This document shows, piece by piece, positions 1 through 7,412 of a stretch of DNA of 64,000 nt (its first letter is position 1; every line of letters starts with the position of its first letter). The stretch is from NCBI RefSeq assembly GCF_002208115.1, contig NZ_CP020946.1:1984001-2048000 (forward strand). Reading direction: 5' to 3'. The notes beneath the pieces are model-generated. The model was not told the DNA's origin. It did not search any database and was given only the letters and a program-made list of their open reading frames with translations. The position numbers and the translations under genes were made by a program. The DNA is from Bdellovibrio bacteriovorus. Lineage in GTDB: Bacteria; Bdellovibrionota; Bdellovibrionia; Bdellovibrionales; Bdellovibrionaceae.

Positions 1-1
1 C

Positions 2-280
2 CAGGTGCTAGAAAGCCCCCGCTTGGATGGCTGCGTGATTTACGCCAGCGGACAACCCTGCCCCATGTGTCTGGCAGCGATGCACATGACCGGAATCAAA
101 GAAGTATATTACGCGCTTTCAAACGATGATGGTGAGGCCGTGGGACTTTCCACCGCACGCATTTACGAACAGATGCAAAAACCCCTCGCCGAACAATCCA
201 TTAAAATCACCCACACCCCCCTGGTTGGAGCCAGCGACCGTCTGTACGAAGGATGGAAGCGCCTTCAGCAAAAAACTTAA
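2..280 (+). CDS. Nucleoside/guanine deaminase-like protein, C-terminal fragment (cut by window edge)
   Basis: The visible 92 residues are the C-terminal part of a cytidine/guanine deaminase-fold enzyme; the start lies before the window. The zinc-site motif PCPMC is present near the visible N-terminus, followed by a GuaD-like pattern (VYYALSNDDGEAVGL, IYEQMQKPL). The family deaminates free bases or nucleosides in the cytosol, using one His/Cys and two Cys as zinc ligands. The His-Ala-Glu half of the site must lie upstream. The stop overlaps the stop of the convergent downstream gene by a few bases. Guanine deaminase is the best guess, but a tRNA adenosine deaminase relative cannot be excluded from this part. 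Confidence 0.75.
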   Translation, partial: QVLESPRLDGCVIYASGQPCPMCLAAMHMTGIKEVYYALSNDDGEAVGLSTARIYEQMQKPLAEQSIKITHTPLVGASDRLYEGWKRLQQKT

Positions 281-624
281 GGCGCATAGGCTTCCGGAGG
301 AAGCTCACGGGCACTTTTGCCTGAGCCTGGAAGTTTATCAGCGATCACATCAATCTGCTCGATGCGTGGTTCTGCAGCAAATAAATCCGGCGACTGAGCA
401 AAAAGAGCTTCGGCCACTTTCCCGGCCAAATGAGCTTTGCGACCGGATTCATCCGGGAAGGCATCAAAGATCCCAAATTCATGCGAATTCAGCCTTAAAG
501 CGAACCACGCGGTGGTTTCAGGCTCGTCCTCCACCAGTGCAAGGCCGTTCTTCAAAAATCTTTCCACTTCTGCTTCTTTGCCGGGCTTGGCCTCAAAGCG
601 AACCAACAATGCACATTGAACCAT
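277..624 (-). CDS. Antibiotic biosynthesis monooxygenase (ABM)-fold protein
   Basis: This 115-residue protein begins MVQCALLVRFEAKPG and has the compact ferredoxin-like ABM pattern: an N-terminal strand, a helix with KEAEVERFLKNGL, a central TTAWFALRLN strand and the FGIFDAFPDE segment. ABM proteins are small dimeric oxygenases or quinol-modifying enzymes, and many have no known substrate. I chose the internal ATG at 624 because AGAGAGGTC precedes it by a few bases; an upstream in-frame ATG adds 20 residues without a good site. It is convergent with the deaminase gene, their stops overlapping, and no partner gene suggests a substrate. Confidence 0.75.
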   Translation of the reverse strand: MVQCALLVRFEAKPGKEAEVERFLKNGLALVEDEPETTAWFALRLNSHEFGIFDAFPDESGRKAHLAGKVAEALFAQSPDLFAAEPRIEQIDVIADKLPGSGKSARELPPEAYAP

Positions 625-806
625 AAAAGACCTCTCTTGTTGCCCTTGAGTACATGCTATTTTTCTGCGAACACCAAGGGGCAAGAAGAACCTCTGTCAC
701 CTCTCACGCCAACAACATGGCCGAACTCAAACTTTGGACCTGTGATCTTCGCAAAAATACAAATTGGAACTTGTTAATTGGTTGGCAATGAAAGCAAACT
801 AAGAAC

Positions 807-1178
807 ATGAAAACACTTATCATGATTGCCGCCCTGATTCTTGTTGCGGGCTGTTCAAGTCAGCCTAAATCAAATTCCACCCCAGAGGCCGAGCTGCCAA
901 AAGCCTCACCACCTCCCGGAGGCGGAACGCGCATGTATGAGGGGGCCGCTCCGACAGCGATTGAAGCTTCTCCGTCGAAGTCCATTCCCGTGGTCACAGA
1001 AAAAAGAAGCTGCGACACTCCGCTGGGAACAATTCCAGACGGTGGCAAAGCCACGGGCTGGCTGAAACCAACCGTGCCCCCTGATGAGATCTGCATTTCA
1101 GACACGTTGACTTGCAAAGACGGAACCTGGTCCGGTCAGGCGATCTATCCGACCTGCAAAAAAGAAAAAGCCAAATAG
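807..1178 (+). CDS. Small lipoprotein of unknown function
   Basis: The 123-residue product starts MKTLIMIAALILVAGC, a typical lipoprotein signal with an LVAGC lipobox at Cys16. The next 50 residues are Ser/Pro/Gly-rich and look flexible. The C-terminal 60 residues hold four cysteines (CDTPLG, CISDTLTC, YPTCKK) that could form two disulfides in the periplasm. I recognise no domain. It is convergent with the permease gene, only 8 bp between stops, and no terminator is visible between them. Confidence 0.8.
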   Translation: MKTLIMIAALILVAGCSSQPKSNSTPEAELPKASPPPGGGTRMYEGAAPTAIEASPSKSIPVVTEKRSCDTPLGTIPDGGKATGWLKPTVPPDEICISDTLTCKDGTWSGQAIYPTCKKEKAK

Positions 1179-1186
1179 TTCACTTT

Positions 1187-2449
1187 TCAGGCGCGGCGTC
1201 TGTGCAGCGCCTGATACACCAAAAGCACAAAGATCACGATCCCAAAGCCCACGTAATACACCTGTTCTTCAAAATGAAATAAAAAGAACAAAGCAATTCC
1301 CGCCGCCAACAGAGGCAGCACAGGCCATCCCGCGATGGCCCCCGGAACCCGAAAAGGTCTTTTTCGCGCCGGATCCTTGCGCCGCAGATAAACCACCGCC
1401 GCGTTCACGATAATAAAAACCACTATCGTCACAAACGAAGAAACACTGGCAATAATCTCGATTTTCTTAAGAGGCAAAAACAACAAGGTCAGTGCAAAAA
1501 CCAAAAGCGACGCCAACCACGGGCTTTGTCGCTTGGGTAAAATCGCCGAAAACATTTTCGGCAGATCCCTGCCCCGGGCCATCCCCAGGCAGATCCGACT
1601 GGCAGCCAACAAAGCAATCATCACAGTGTTGGCCGTGGCAAACAAGGCAATGCCCCCCAGAGCCCTCGCCGCCTCCGGCGAATGCCTCATCAGGGCGTCA
1701 CTTAACACAGCATCTGACTTTTCCAAATCATCTGGACTCATCATTGCCAAGGCCGCCAGACCGACAGTCACATACACCACCGTGGTCAGCGCAAGACTGA
1801 TCAATATGGCGCGGGGGATGTTCTTCTCTGGCTCTTTGGCCTCTTCGGCCAGGTTCACCATACTTTCAAATCCCAGGTAGGCAAAAAAGATCAATGAGGC
1901 CCCGTTGACAATCCCCCAGCTTAAAGGCGCCGAGAGGGCTTTGCCGAAATCAGGCTGCTTTAAACCAGCATAAATGAAAATCAACAAACCTGAAAGCTCG
2001 ACCAGGGTGAAGACAATATTCATCCAGCCCGACTCACGCACCCCCCAGATATTCACCAGCGTAAAAAAAATCAGCACGGCGACCGCAATCAGAGCTTCCG
2101 GCGCCTTGAAAAAATCCTGGAGATAGGCCGCAAAAGAAAGAGCCACTGTTGAAGCCGTGCAAATCGCAGCAAATATCATCAGGCAACCACACAAAAAAGA
2201 AAGGATCTTTCGTTGAGGAAAGATCTCTTTCATATAAACATATTCCGCTCCCGCCTTGGGGAACAGGGTCGAAAGCTCAGCGTAAGAAAGAGCCGTCAGC
2301 AAAGCCGCCACTGCAGCCAGCACAAAACTAAGCCACAGCCCCTCGTGAGCGACCCCGGCGGCCTTTCCAATCACCGAATAAACCCCCGCCCCCAGAATCA
2401 TGCCGGTGGCGTAAAAAATCAGCATTAAAAGGCCCAGCGATTTCTGCAC
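1187..2449 (-). CDS. APC-family amino acid permease
   Basis: A 420-residue, highly hydrophobic protein with about twelve membrane segments. The N-terminus carries the APC hallmark GMILGAGVYSVIGKAAG (helix-breaking Gly-rich TM1). The AFFAY-type segment in TM6 appears as LIFFAYLGFESM, followed by NLAEEAKEPEKNIPRAI, also diagnostic. The family imports or exchanges amino acids at the inner membrane. The GTG start overlaps the stop of the upstream secreted-protein gene (TAGTG), so the two are probably translationally coupled. The specific substrate cannot be read from the sequence. Confidence 0.88.
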   Translation of the reverse strand: MQKSLGLLMLIFYATGMILGAGVYSVIGKAAGVAHEGLWLSFVLAAVAALLTALSYAELSTLFPKAGAEYVYMKEIFPQRKILSFLCGCLMIFAAICTASTVALSFAAYLQDFFKAPEALIAVAVLIFFTLVNIWGVRESGWMNIVFTLVELSGLLIFIYAGLKQPDFGKALSAPLSWGIVNGASLIFFAYLGFESMVNLAEEAKEPEKNIPRAILISLALTTVVYVTVGLAALAMMSPDDLEKSDAVLSDALMRHSPEAARALGGIALFATANTVMIALLAASRICLGMARGRDLPKMFSAILPKRQSPWLASLLVFALTLLFLPLKKIEIIASVSSFVTIVVFIIVNAAVVYLRRKDPARKRPFRVPGAIAGWPVLPLLAAGIALFFLFHFEEQVYYVGFGIVIFVLLVYQALHRRRA

Positions 2450-3114
2450 TAGTACCCCTCTTCGATTTCCTGCTTCACGCTCATAACCAGGCGGTCCTTG
2501 TTGTAAATGTATTCCGTCGGATACAGGGCCCCGCCATCAGTTCGCAAAGAGGCCAGAATGCGCGCGTAAAGCTCGGCTGCGTGCAACCCCTGATCAGCCA
2601 CATTTTTAAACTTTGAACGAACCTTGGAGCTGCGCTTGCTGATGTTCACATAAATAATATCCATCCGCAGCTCCACCTCATGCGCCACACAGGGAAGATC
2701 CACGGGCACTCCGCACTTGCTGTCTGCCGGAACAAAGTCCGTCACCTCTTCAGTGAGGTCAGCAATAGGCCCTGCAGGATTGGCGGCCAGATTTTCAAGC
2801 CGGGTGGCGATATACAGAATTTTACCGGCATAGTGATCTTCGCGCTGCTTTTTGTTTTTCAGATAAGTGTGAGTCTGTGCCGCGGAATTGGAATAGGATT
2901 TATAAGCTGTCTTATAACCATTCAGGTCTGACACCAGCAGCAGCCTGTCGATTTCCGTGATCTGTCCTGAATTAAAAAGCCCCTCCACCAGTTGGATCAC
3001 CTTTTGGTGGGCCTGATCCAAAACCAGATCCGCCTCTTTCGGGGTGGCGGCAAAGAGCTGAAAACTGAAAAGAAGAACACCAAGGGTCGTTGAAAGACAA
3101 AGGCCGTGCGCCAT
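2449..3114 (-). CDS. Secreted protein of unknown function
   Basis: A 221-residue protein with a signal peptide (hydrophobic LGVLLFSFQLFAA, likely cleaved after the AA before TPKEAD). The mature part is mostly helical and charged, with one pair of cysteines (SKCGVPVDLPC) that may form a disulfide. AGAGGTGACCT lies just before the ATG. Its stop overlaps the GTG of the APC permease by one base, so the pair forms an operon; a periplasmic accessory role is possible but unproven. No family recognised. Confidence 0.75.
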   Translation of the reverse strand: MAHGLCLSTTLGVLLFSFQLFAATPKEADLVLDQAHQKVIQLVEGLFNSGQITEIDRLLLVSDLNGYKTAYKSYSNSAAQTHTYLKNKKQREDHYAGKILYIATRLENLAANPAGPIADLTEEVTDFVPADSKCGVPVDLPCVAHEVELRMDIIYVNISKRSSKVRSKFKNVADQGLHAAELYARILASLRTDGGALYPTEYIYNKDRLVMSVKQEIEEGY

Positions 3115-3189
3115 AGGTCACCTCTTTTTTTTCTCAGTTTAGTGGCATTATTTGCTGATGCCAGCTTGAAAGAGAAAATACAAGAGCGG

Positions 3190-3498
3190 TTAAAAGTCCT
3201 GCAGGCCCAGAATCTCTTTGCAGGTTTCCATCTGACGATCGATTTCGACAAGCGCCTTTTCAAGCTTCAACATGTCACGATCATCCAGATCGGCTTCCAT
3301 CGCCGCAAGCACAATGGGATGCTTTTTGAGCCATTGCCCCTGGCGGGAAGCGTAGTTTTCAGGAACACCGGATCGCAACGCTGCCATGCGGGCGTCGCGG
3401 TCCTTGAAAAACTCCACTATAAATTTCAACGTCTCCAGGGTCAGAAGCTTTCTGTGGGCCTTCAGACGCGACGAAAATCCCATTTGCCTGATACGCAT
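3190..3498 (-). CDS. Small protein resembling a phage terminase small-subunit DNA-binding domain
   Basis: The 102-residue product (start MRIRQMGFSS) has a central segment FIVEFFKDRDARMAALRSGV followed by PENYASRQGQWLKKHPIV. This fits the terminase small-subunit HTH pattern, where an acidic F-V-E-helix leads into 'A-A-x-R-A-G' and then 'A-x-x-x-x-x-x-L-x-x-x-P-x-V'. Terminase small subunits bind phage packaging sites. No large terminase or phage gene is nearby, so this is either a domesticated regulator or a chance likeness. AGAGGGGAC precedes the ATG at 3498; a GTG 24 bases upstream is less convincing. Confidence 0.6.
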   Translation of the reverse strand: MRIRQMGFSSRLKAHRKLLTLETLKFIVEFFKDRDARMAALRSGVPENYASRQGQWLKKHPIVLAAMEADLDDRDMLKLEKALVEIDRQMETCKEILGLQDF

Positions 3499-3533
3499 GG
3501 ACGTCCCCTCTTGTACGCCCACAGCTTCTCACC

Positions 3534-4073
3534 TCATGCGGATGGACGCAAGCCCTCTGACGGAATCTTACGCATCGGATGGGTGAATATCTCGACATCC
3601 TCTTCAAGAGCATCATCAATCATGGTTTTATAGCGCTCCTTCAGGGCGGTCATCTGTTCCGCGATCTCTTCGGCCTCCGCATCGGAGAAATGCTTTTTAG
3701 CGACCTTGAAGATCTCACCCTCCTCTTCTTCAACGTGATGATCCACAAGCTCACTCAGTACGGTCAGCTTCGCCTTCCAGGCATCCTCGTTGACACTGAT
3801 TCGCGACAATTCATTCAGCAACAACGCAATAACGTGATGTTCCTCCTGGCCTTCCCAACTGAGTTCTTCGGACTTTTCGTCCCGGGCCAGCGCTTTCAGC
3901 GGCTGATAGAAAACCTCTTCCTCGGATTTGGAATGAGCGGTCAGTTCGGTGCGTATTTTATAAAACACCTTTTCCGCCTCAAACAGGTTGCCGTCATCCA
4001 GGGCTCCCTGCGCCTGCTCGAACATCTTTTTCACCTCACGATGATCCTTCTTTAAAAGTTCGTAAATTTGCAT
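3534..4073 (-). CDS. Hemerythrin-like HHE cation-binding protein
   Basis: The 179-residue protein has the two-repeat HHE pattern: KKDHREVKKMF near the N-terminus, AHSKSEEEVFYQPL, then EEHHVIALLLNEL and DHHVEEEEGEIF. These His/Glu positions are the expected di-iron ligands of a four-helix bundle. The family senses or handles O2, NO or iron in the cytosol. AAAGGGGGACTCT gives a strong ribosome binding site. It lies in a run of small minus-strand genes with the look of stress genes. The C-terminal tail (HPMRKIPSEGLRP) is short and probably disordered. Confidence 0.88.
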   Translation of the reverse strand: MQIYELLKKDHREVKKMFEQAQGALDDGNLFEAEKVFYKIRTELTAHSKSEEEVFYQPLKALARDEKSEELSWEGQEEHHVIALLLNELSRISVNEDAWKAKLTVLSELVDHHVEEEEGEIFKVAKKHFSDAEAEEIAEQMTALKERYKTMIDDALEEDVEIFTHPMRKIPSEGLRPSA

Positions 4074-4222
4074 AGAGTCCCCCTTTGCACCTTATGATTT
4101 TACAAAAATCCCCGGCGCCAGGGTGATTAAAACCAGGAATAGTTTTAAACAACAACTGCCGGGACGTTTTTATGTCACACAGGAAAAAACAACGAACTGC
4201 CGGGAGTCAACCCGTGCAGCCG

Positions 4223-4465
4223 TCAGTGCCAGCCATCACCATGCCCACTGCTCCACGACGGCGGATCACTGGCCGGGAAGGAATCCTCTGACGACGTATC
4301 GACTTCCTGCTCTTCGCGCGGATGAGCAGAGTCAGACTCACTCCGTTTGGAATGACGGTACTTGTTGAAAAAATAGAGACCGACGGCCGCCCCGCCAAAA
4401 ACTCCCAGCAGTGCCGTCAGCGGAAAACGTCGGGGTTGGGAAAGGTTCGAAGCAAATTCATCCAT
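4223..4465 (-). CDS. Small single-TM protein ending in a DSFPASDPPSW motif
   Basis: This 80-residue protein (start MDEFASNLSQ) has one membrane helix (LTALLGVFGGAAVGLYFF), a basic juxtamembrane stretch (NKYRHSKRSE) and an acidic tail containing EDSFPASDPPSW. I recall that C-terminal motif from many small proteobacterial proteins of unknown role. GGAGGTGTT sits directly upstream of the ATG at 4465; a further in-frame ATG 30 bases upstream lacks a site. Predicted topology is inner-membrane with a cytoplasmic tail, assuming the positive-inside rule. Confidence 0.75.
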   Translation of the reverse strand: MDEFASNLSQPRRFPLTALLGVFGGAAVGLYFFNKYRHSKRSESDSAHPREEQEVDTSSEDSFPASDPPSWSSGHGDGWH

Positions 4466-4525
4466 AACACCTCCGTAACAAAAGAGAGGCATCAATGCCC
4501 CCCTTTTGCAATTATCAGACTTTCA

Positions 4526-4708
4526 TCACTCTTCCATTTCCTCATCACGTGAGTATCTTTCAGTGGTCGAGCTTGAACTTCTGTTGTCTCCCTGGTTACG
4601 GGAAGGCTGTTGTGATCTTTCGGTTCTTTCCGCAGGTTTGCTGGCAGGCTGTTTTACACTGCTGCTTTTATCCGCGGATGTTTCGTTAAAGTTTTTATTG
4701 GTTGCCAT
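4526..4708 (-). CDS. 60-residue disordered hydrophilic protein
   Basis: The product is made almost wholly of Ser, Lys, Arg, Gln, Asn, Thr and Glu with no hydrophobic core, ending RYSRDEEMEE. AAAGGGAGGTCTTT precedes the ATG, a strong ribosome binding site that argues for real expression. It resembles in size and style the Gln-rich 60-residue protein at 10441-10623 (both carry an NRSS segment near the end). Such proteins may act as desiccation or crowding protectants, but that is only a guess. Confidence 0.65.
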   Translation of the reverse strand: MATNKNFNETSADKSSSVKQPASKPAERTERSQQPSRNQGDNRSSSSTTERYSRDEEMEE

Positions 4709-4810
4709 AAAGACCTCCCTTTAAACCTACCCTATGATAAGCCCCGGAGAGTCAGATGATACTGGACCGCTGTGCAAAAGCAGCGATATCACCAGCCCAG
4801 TGTCCAGAAA

Positions 4811-4839
4811 ATAAAAAAGCCCGCTGCATTAGCGGGCTT
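4811..4839 (-). terminator. Rho-independent terminator
   Basis: An AAGCCCGC/GCGGGCTT stem (4817-4839) is followed on the minus strand by TTTTTTATTTT. It closes the transcript carrying the 25-residue peptide at 4872-4949. Confidence 0.85.
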
Positions 4840-4871
4840 ATTCACGGCCACAGTCTACGGCCTAAGTGGGC

Positions 4872-4949
4872 CTAGTCCAAATGTGCCAGGCATTCTAGTA
4901 CGGATGGTCCGAACAGTTTCACTTTTAGAGATTCAATAAATCCCATCAT
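4872..4949 (-). CDS. 25-residue peptide with a very strong ribosome binding site
   Basis: Reading leftward from the ATG at 4949 gives a 25-residue peptide that starts MMGFIESLKVKLFGP and ends LECLAHLD. AAAAAAGGAGG lies 6 bases before the ATG, close to ideal, and a textbook terminator follows about 35 bases after the stop. The peptide alternates hydrophobic and charged residues and holds one cysteine. It could be a small effector, a membrane-active peptide or a leader peptide, but no long gene follows it on this strand before the terminator, which argues against attenuation. The rest of 4709-5061 is otherwise empty apart from the terminator and an inverted repeat. Confidence 0.6.
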   Translation of the reverse strand: MMGFIESLKVKLFGPSVLECLAHLD

Positions 4950-5030
4950 GGAAGCCTCCTTTTTTCGTCATTGCTTCTTGAAAGCAATATACTCAAAAGT
5001 CCTCCAGACCGCGACTGCGTAGTCGGAATC

Positions 5031-5055
5031 CAGATATGCATGTTTTGCATATCTG
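5031..5055. repeat. Perfect 10-bp inverted repeat
   Basis: CAGATATGCA and TGCATATCTG are separated by 5 bases, seven bases past the stop of the secreted-protein gene on the minus strand. No T-run follows, so this is either a weak 3' hairpin or a protein-binding palindrome upstream of the peptide gene at 4872-4949. Confidence 0.6.
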
Positions 5056-5061
5056 AATGAC

Positions 5062-5445
5062 TTATTGCTTAGCGATCATGCACTGGGCCTGAACCGCTTT
5101 TTTGTTCACCAAAACAGTCTGAACAAATTTGCCGTTTTTATCGGTGTAGGATTTGTAGCCCACAGACTGATCACCGGAAATACCCCAGAACTCAATGATC
5201 TCCAGATCGAAGTCTGTGTAGTACTCGCCCGCTTTGTAGAAGATGTAAGATCCATTGGCATCTGCCTGGAACGCCTCAACGCCGGCACCTGCTGCCGCCA
5301 CAAAACCTGTCACCTTGCGACCTTCAACAATCAGGTTCGCAGTAATCTGGGCGTCACCCCCCACACAGTCCACCTGCATCACAGCGGCTTGCGCCGTCGC
5401 AGACAAAGACAAGAAAGAAACAAAAGCAGTCAGAAGCATTTTCAC
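5062..5445 (-). CDS. Small secreted protein of unknown function
   Basis: The 128-residue product begins with a GTG-initiated signal peptide (VKMLLTAFVSFLSLSATAQA) and has a mature part of about 108 residues with two cysteines (QVDCVGG and QAQCMIA) likely joined by a disulfide. I set the start at the GTG because GAAAGG lies 7 bases upstream and the signal peptide begins there; an in-frame ATG 102 bases upstream would hide the signal. It follows the TIGR02147 gene on the same strand after about 126 bp and may be its target. Predicted periplasmic or extracellular. Confidence 0.7.
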   Translation of the reverse strand: MKMLLTAFVSFLSLSATAQAAVMQVDCVGGDAQITANLIVEGRKVTGFVAAAGAGVEAFQADANGSYIFYKAGEYYTDFDLEIIEFWGISGDQSVGYKSYTDKNGKFVQTVLVNKKAVQAQCMIAKQ

Positions 5446-5571
5446 AGGAAAACCTTTCGTTAAAATTTCCAATTTCCTCTTCACGCCAAAAACTATACGA
5501 ACAATAAATGCCCGGCTCAATAGATGCCGCAGCTCTGAAAAGCGCATTGTGGACGGAAACTCACGGAACGA

Positions 5572-6324
5572 TCAGGTCAGTTTTGAGGAAGACGGAAGAG
5601 TCGCTTCGGTGTCCGGAGCGGACTCCTTCAGCATTGCAAAAACGGCATTCTGGAAGCACACCAGGGACTCCCCGGCCTCAGAGTCAAACTCGGCGATAAA
5701 CTCGCGCTGGAAGGCCCGCAAACGCGCAATAGCCTCTGGCAGGCGCGACCGTTCCATGCGGATGAAGTTGGTCGAATACTGGCGGGACTCTTTGGGAACC
5801 AAATCAAAGGATCGTTCCAGCAGACCCAGAACTTCCTGGTGCATAGATTTGGGATCGGGCCTTTCCGGAACCCCGGGCTCCAAAGCCAGAACCTCCGCGG
5901 TCTTCATCCCGAGGATCGGCCCCAGCATCTCGGCGAGACTTTCGGTGTCCTCAAAGCGAGGCATGCGAAGTCCTTCGCGCACGATATAGCGAGCCAGAGA
6001 GTTTTTCTTATCCCCGTCCAGATGATTCAGAACCATGATTCGCAGGGTGCTGCTTTCGATGGACTTTTCATACTTTACCAGATTGGTGAAATGATTCTTC
6101 TCAAGCTCCGTAAACTCGAAATACTGGCACATGGTCCCCAGCAGCTTGTCACCGATATGTCTTTTGCGGTTCAGGATCATGGACAGGGCCGACGGATACG
6201 AAAGGCCCAGATGACGAGTCCACACGGACAGACTCCAGCCCGCGCGATTTTCACTGCGCCAGTTGTTATAGTCCGCCAGAAAGGCGCGATAATCCTTATA
6301 GTTCAGAATATCAGACTTGTTCAT
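5572..6324 (-). CDS. TIGR02147/DUF4423 family regulator
   Basis: A 250-residue member of the TIGR02147 paralogous family. The N-terminal third (DYRAFLADYNNWRSENRAGW, then LSYPSALSMILNRKRHIGD) is an Xre-like helix-turn-helix in which the protein tests short-spaced helices; the rest is the DUF4423-like helical part with the typical 'ESTRQYSTNFIRM-E-R' type core, here ESRQYSTNFIRMERSRLPEA, which the family shows before the C-terminal strand. The role is inferred to be DNA binding. It is divergent from the secreted protein at 6473 and shares with it an intergenic region holding overlapping TTCAC-N7-GTGAA palindromes. It ends with a Ser/Glu-rich tail unlike the other three copies. Confidence 0.82.
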   Translation of the reverse strand: MNKSDILNYKDYRAFLADYNNWRSENRAGWSLSVWTRHLGLSYPSALSMILNRKRHIGDKLLGTMCQYFEFTELEKNHFTNLVKYEKSIESSTLRIMVLNHLDGDKKNSLARYIVREGLRMPRFEDTESLAEMLGPILGMKTAEVLALEPGVPERPDPKSMHQEVLGLLERSFDLVPKESRQYSTNFIRMERSRLPEAIARLRAFQREFIAEFDSEAGESLVCFQNAVFAMLKESAPDTEATLPSSSKLT

Positions 6325-6357
6325 CGTGGGACCCTTATACCTCAGGGTCCCGCCAAG

Positions 6358-6395
6358 CGTTCACAAGTTTAGTGAACGTTCACAAAGGCTGTGAA
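6358..6395. promoter_or_regulatory. Overlapping TTCAC-N7-GTGAA palindromes in a divergent intergenic region
   Basis: CGTTCAC-N7-GTGAACG (6358-6378) is directly followed by TTCAC-N7-GTGAA (6379-6395), and the junction itself forms the perfect 12-bp palindrome GTGAACGTTCAC (6372-6383). The element lies between the TIGR02147 gene (start 6324, leftward) and the secreted-protein gene (start 6473, rightward). Regular half-site spacing suggests a dimeric regulator bound in tandem, plausibly the adjacent TIGR02147 protein. Confidence 0.65.
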
Positions 6396-6472
6396 AGGTT
6401 TTCATGGAGCACCGCTTGTCCGGGAAAAATATCTATGTCAAACATCTCGACATCAAAACAAAAGGAGTTTTT

Positions 6473-6949
6473 ATGAAACTGATGATCGCTATGCTTATGA
6501 TGTTGCCGACTTTGGCTACTGCTGCCACTGAAATCGTTTACAACAGCTCTTCCAACCCATACATCCCAGCTCGTGGCTATGTTACCGCACAGCAAATCTG
6601 CCTGAACGCAAACAAAGACTCTTTCAAAGTCTTCGTTGCCCAGCACACTGTTGAAACCTGCGAATCTGTAAAAACAGACTACTCTGACTCCACTCGTCCT
6701 AAAAAAGTATGCGTTGGCCGCAAAATGGTCACTGTTCCTGCGACAACAAAAACTGTTTCTGCTTTCACTAAAAAAGAAGTCTGCCAGAAATGGAACCGCA
6801 ATGACTCTGCTTACCCACGTTGCGTAAGCTCTGTTATGAAAGACACCATGTACTCCACTTCCTACACTCAGTACAAATATGAGCAGGCTGACTGGAGACG
6901 TGAACGTCCGATTTCTTCTGTGAACAAATACATCGAAACTTGCAAATAA
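6473..6949 (+). CDS. Small secreted Cys-containing protein
   Basis: The 158-residue product has a signal peptide (MKLMIAMLMMLPTLATA, cleavage near ATA-ATE) and a mature part rich in Tyr, Ser, Thr and Lys with six cysteines that could form disulfides. It contains a Val/Thr-rich stretch VTVPATTKTVSAFTKKEVC that recalls the Cys-rich protein at 44500. AAAAGGAG lies 6 bases before the ATG at 6473. It sits downstream of the palindromic operator and ends in a strong terminator, so it is a monocistronic unit opposite the TIGR02147 gene. The codon choice is uniform and highly T-ending in places (GCT, GTT, TCT), as in strongly expressed genes. Function unknown. Confidence 0.75.
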   Translation: MKLMIAMLMMLPTLATAATEIVYNSSSNPYIPARGYVTAQQICLNANKDSFKVFVAQHTVETCESVKTDYSDSTRPKKVCVGRKMVTVPATTKTVSAFTKKEVCQKWNRNDSAYPRCVSSVMKDTMYSTSYTQYKYEQADWRRERPISSVNKYIETCK

Positions 6950-6976
6950 GCCCCTCTGATCAAGGATCTTTGCAAA

Positions 6977-7006
6977 GGCGCTGGCTGAAAAGTCAGCGCC
7001 TTTTTT
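6977..7006 (+). terminator. Rho-independent terminator
   Basis: GGCGCTG/CAGCGCC stem (6977-7000) followed by TTTTTTATTTT, closing the secreted-protein gene at 6473-6949. Confidence 0.9.
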
Positions 7007-7052
7007 ATTTTCACGATTGCCCAGCCCCCCACACATCTCGTAGGATGCCCTT

Positions 7053-7400
7053 ATGACATCTGAACTGCCTGAAGTAAAAATCACCGACACTGTTATTGGA
7101 ACCGGCCAGACCGCCAGCAAGGGCGCTTTGGTGTTTTGTCATTACGAAGGGTTTCTGGAAGACGGCACCAAGTTTGATTCCAGCTACGACCACGGCCGCC
7201 CTTTTGAGTTTGTGGTGGGGTCCAAAAAGGTGATCGCCGGCTGGAGCCTGGGATTTCTGGGCATGAAAGAAGGCGGAAAACGGACAATCTATGTGCCGTC
7301 ACACCTTGCCTATGGCGAGCGCCAGATTGGACAGTTTATTAAACCTCATTCCAATCTGATCTTTCACGTGGAACTGATCGAGGCCCGCCCGCGCGAATAA
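7053..7400 (+). CDS. FKBP-type peptidyl-prolyl cis-trans isomerase, cytoplasmic
   Basis: The 115-residue protein is a single FKBP domain. It shows the family hallmarks VFCHYEGFLEDGTKFDSSYD, FVVGSKKVIAGWSLG, MKEGGKRTIYVPSHLAYG and FHVELIEA. FKBPs catalyse proline isomerisation and assist folding. There is no signal peptide and no long insert (so it is not a SlyD type). The ATG at 7053 has a modest AGGA upstream. It is convergent with the next TIGR02147 gene, the two stops 12 bp apart. Confidence 0.93.
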   Translation: MTSELPEVKITDTVIGTGQTASKGALVFCHYEGFLEDGTKFDSSYDHGRPFEFVVGSKKVIAGWSLGFLGMKEGGKRTIYVPSHLAYGERQIGQFIKPHSNLIFHVELIEARPRE

Positions 7401-7412
7401 GGGCGGCCCCCA

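Noticed and set aside
655-792. 45-codon frame starting at 655
   Set aside because: No ribosome binding site and no protein-like composition.
4154-4205. AACTGCCGGGA repeated twice 41 bp apart
   Set aside because: Only two copies, no symmetry, no link to a gene start; too little to call.
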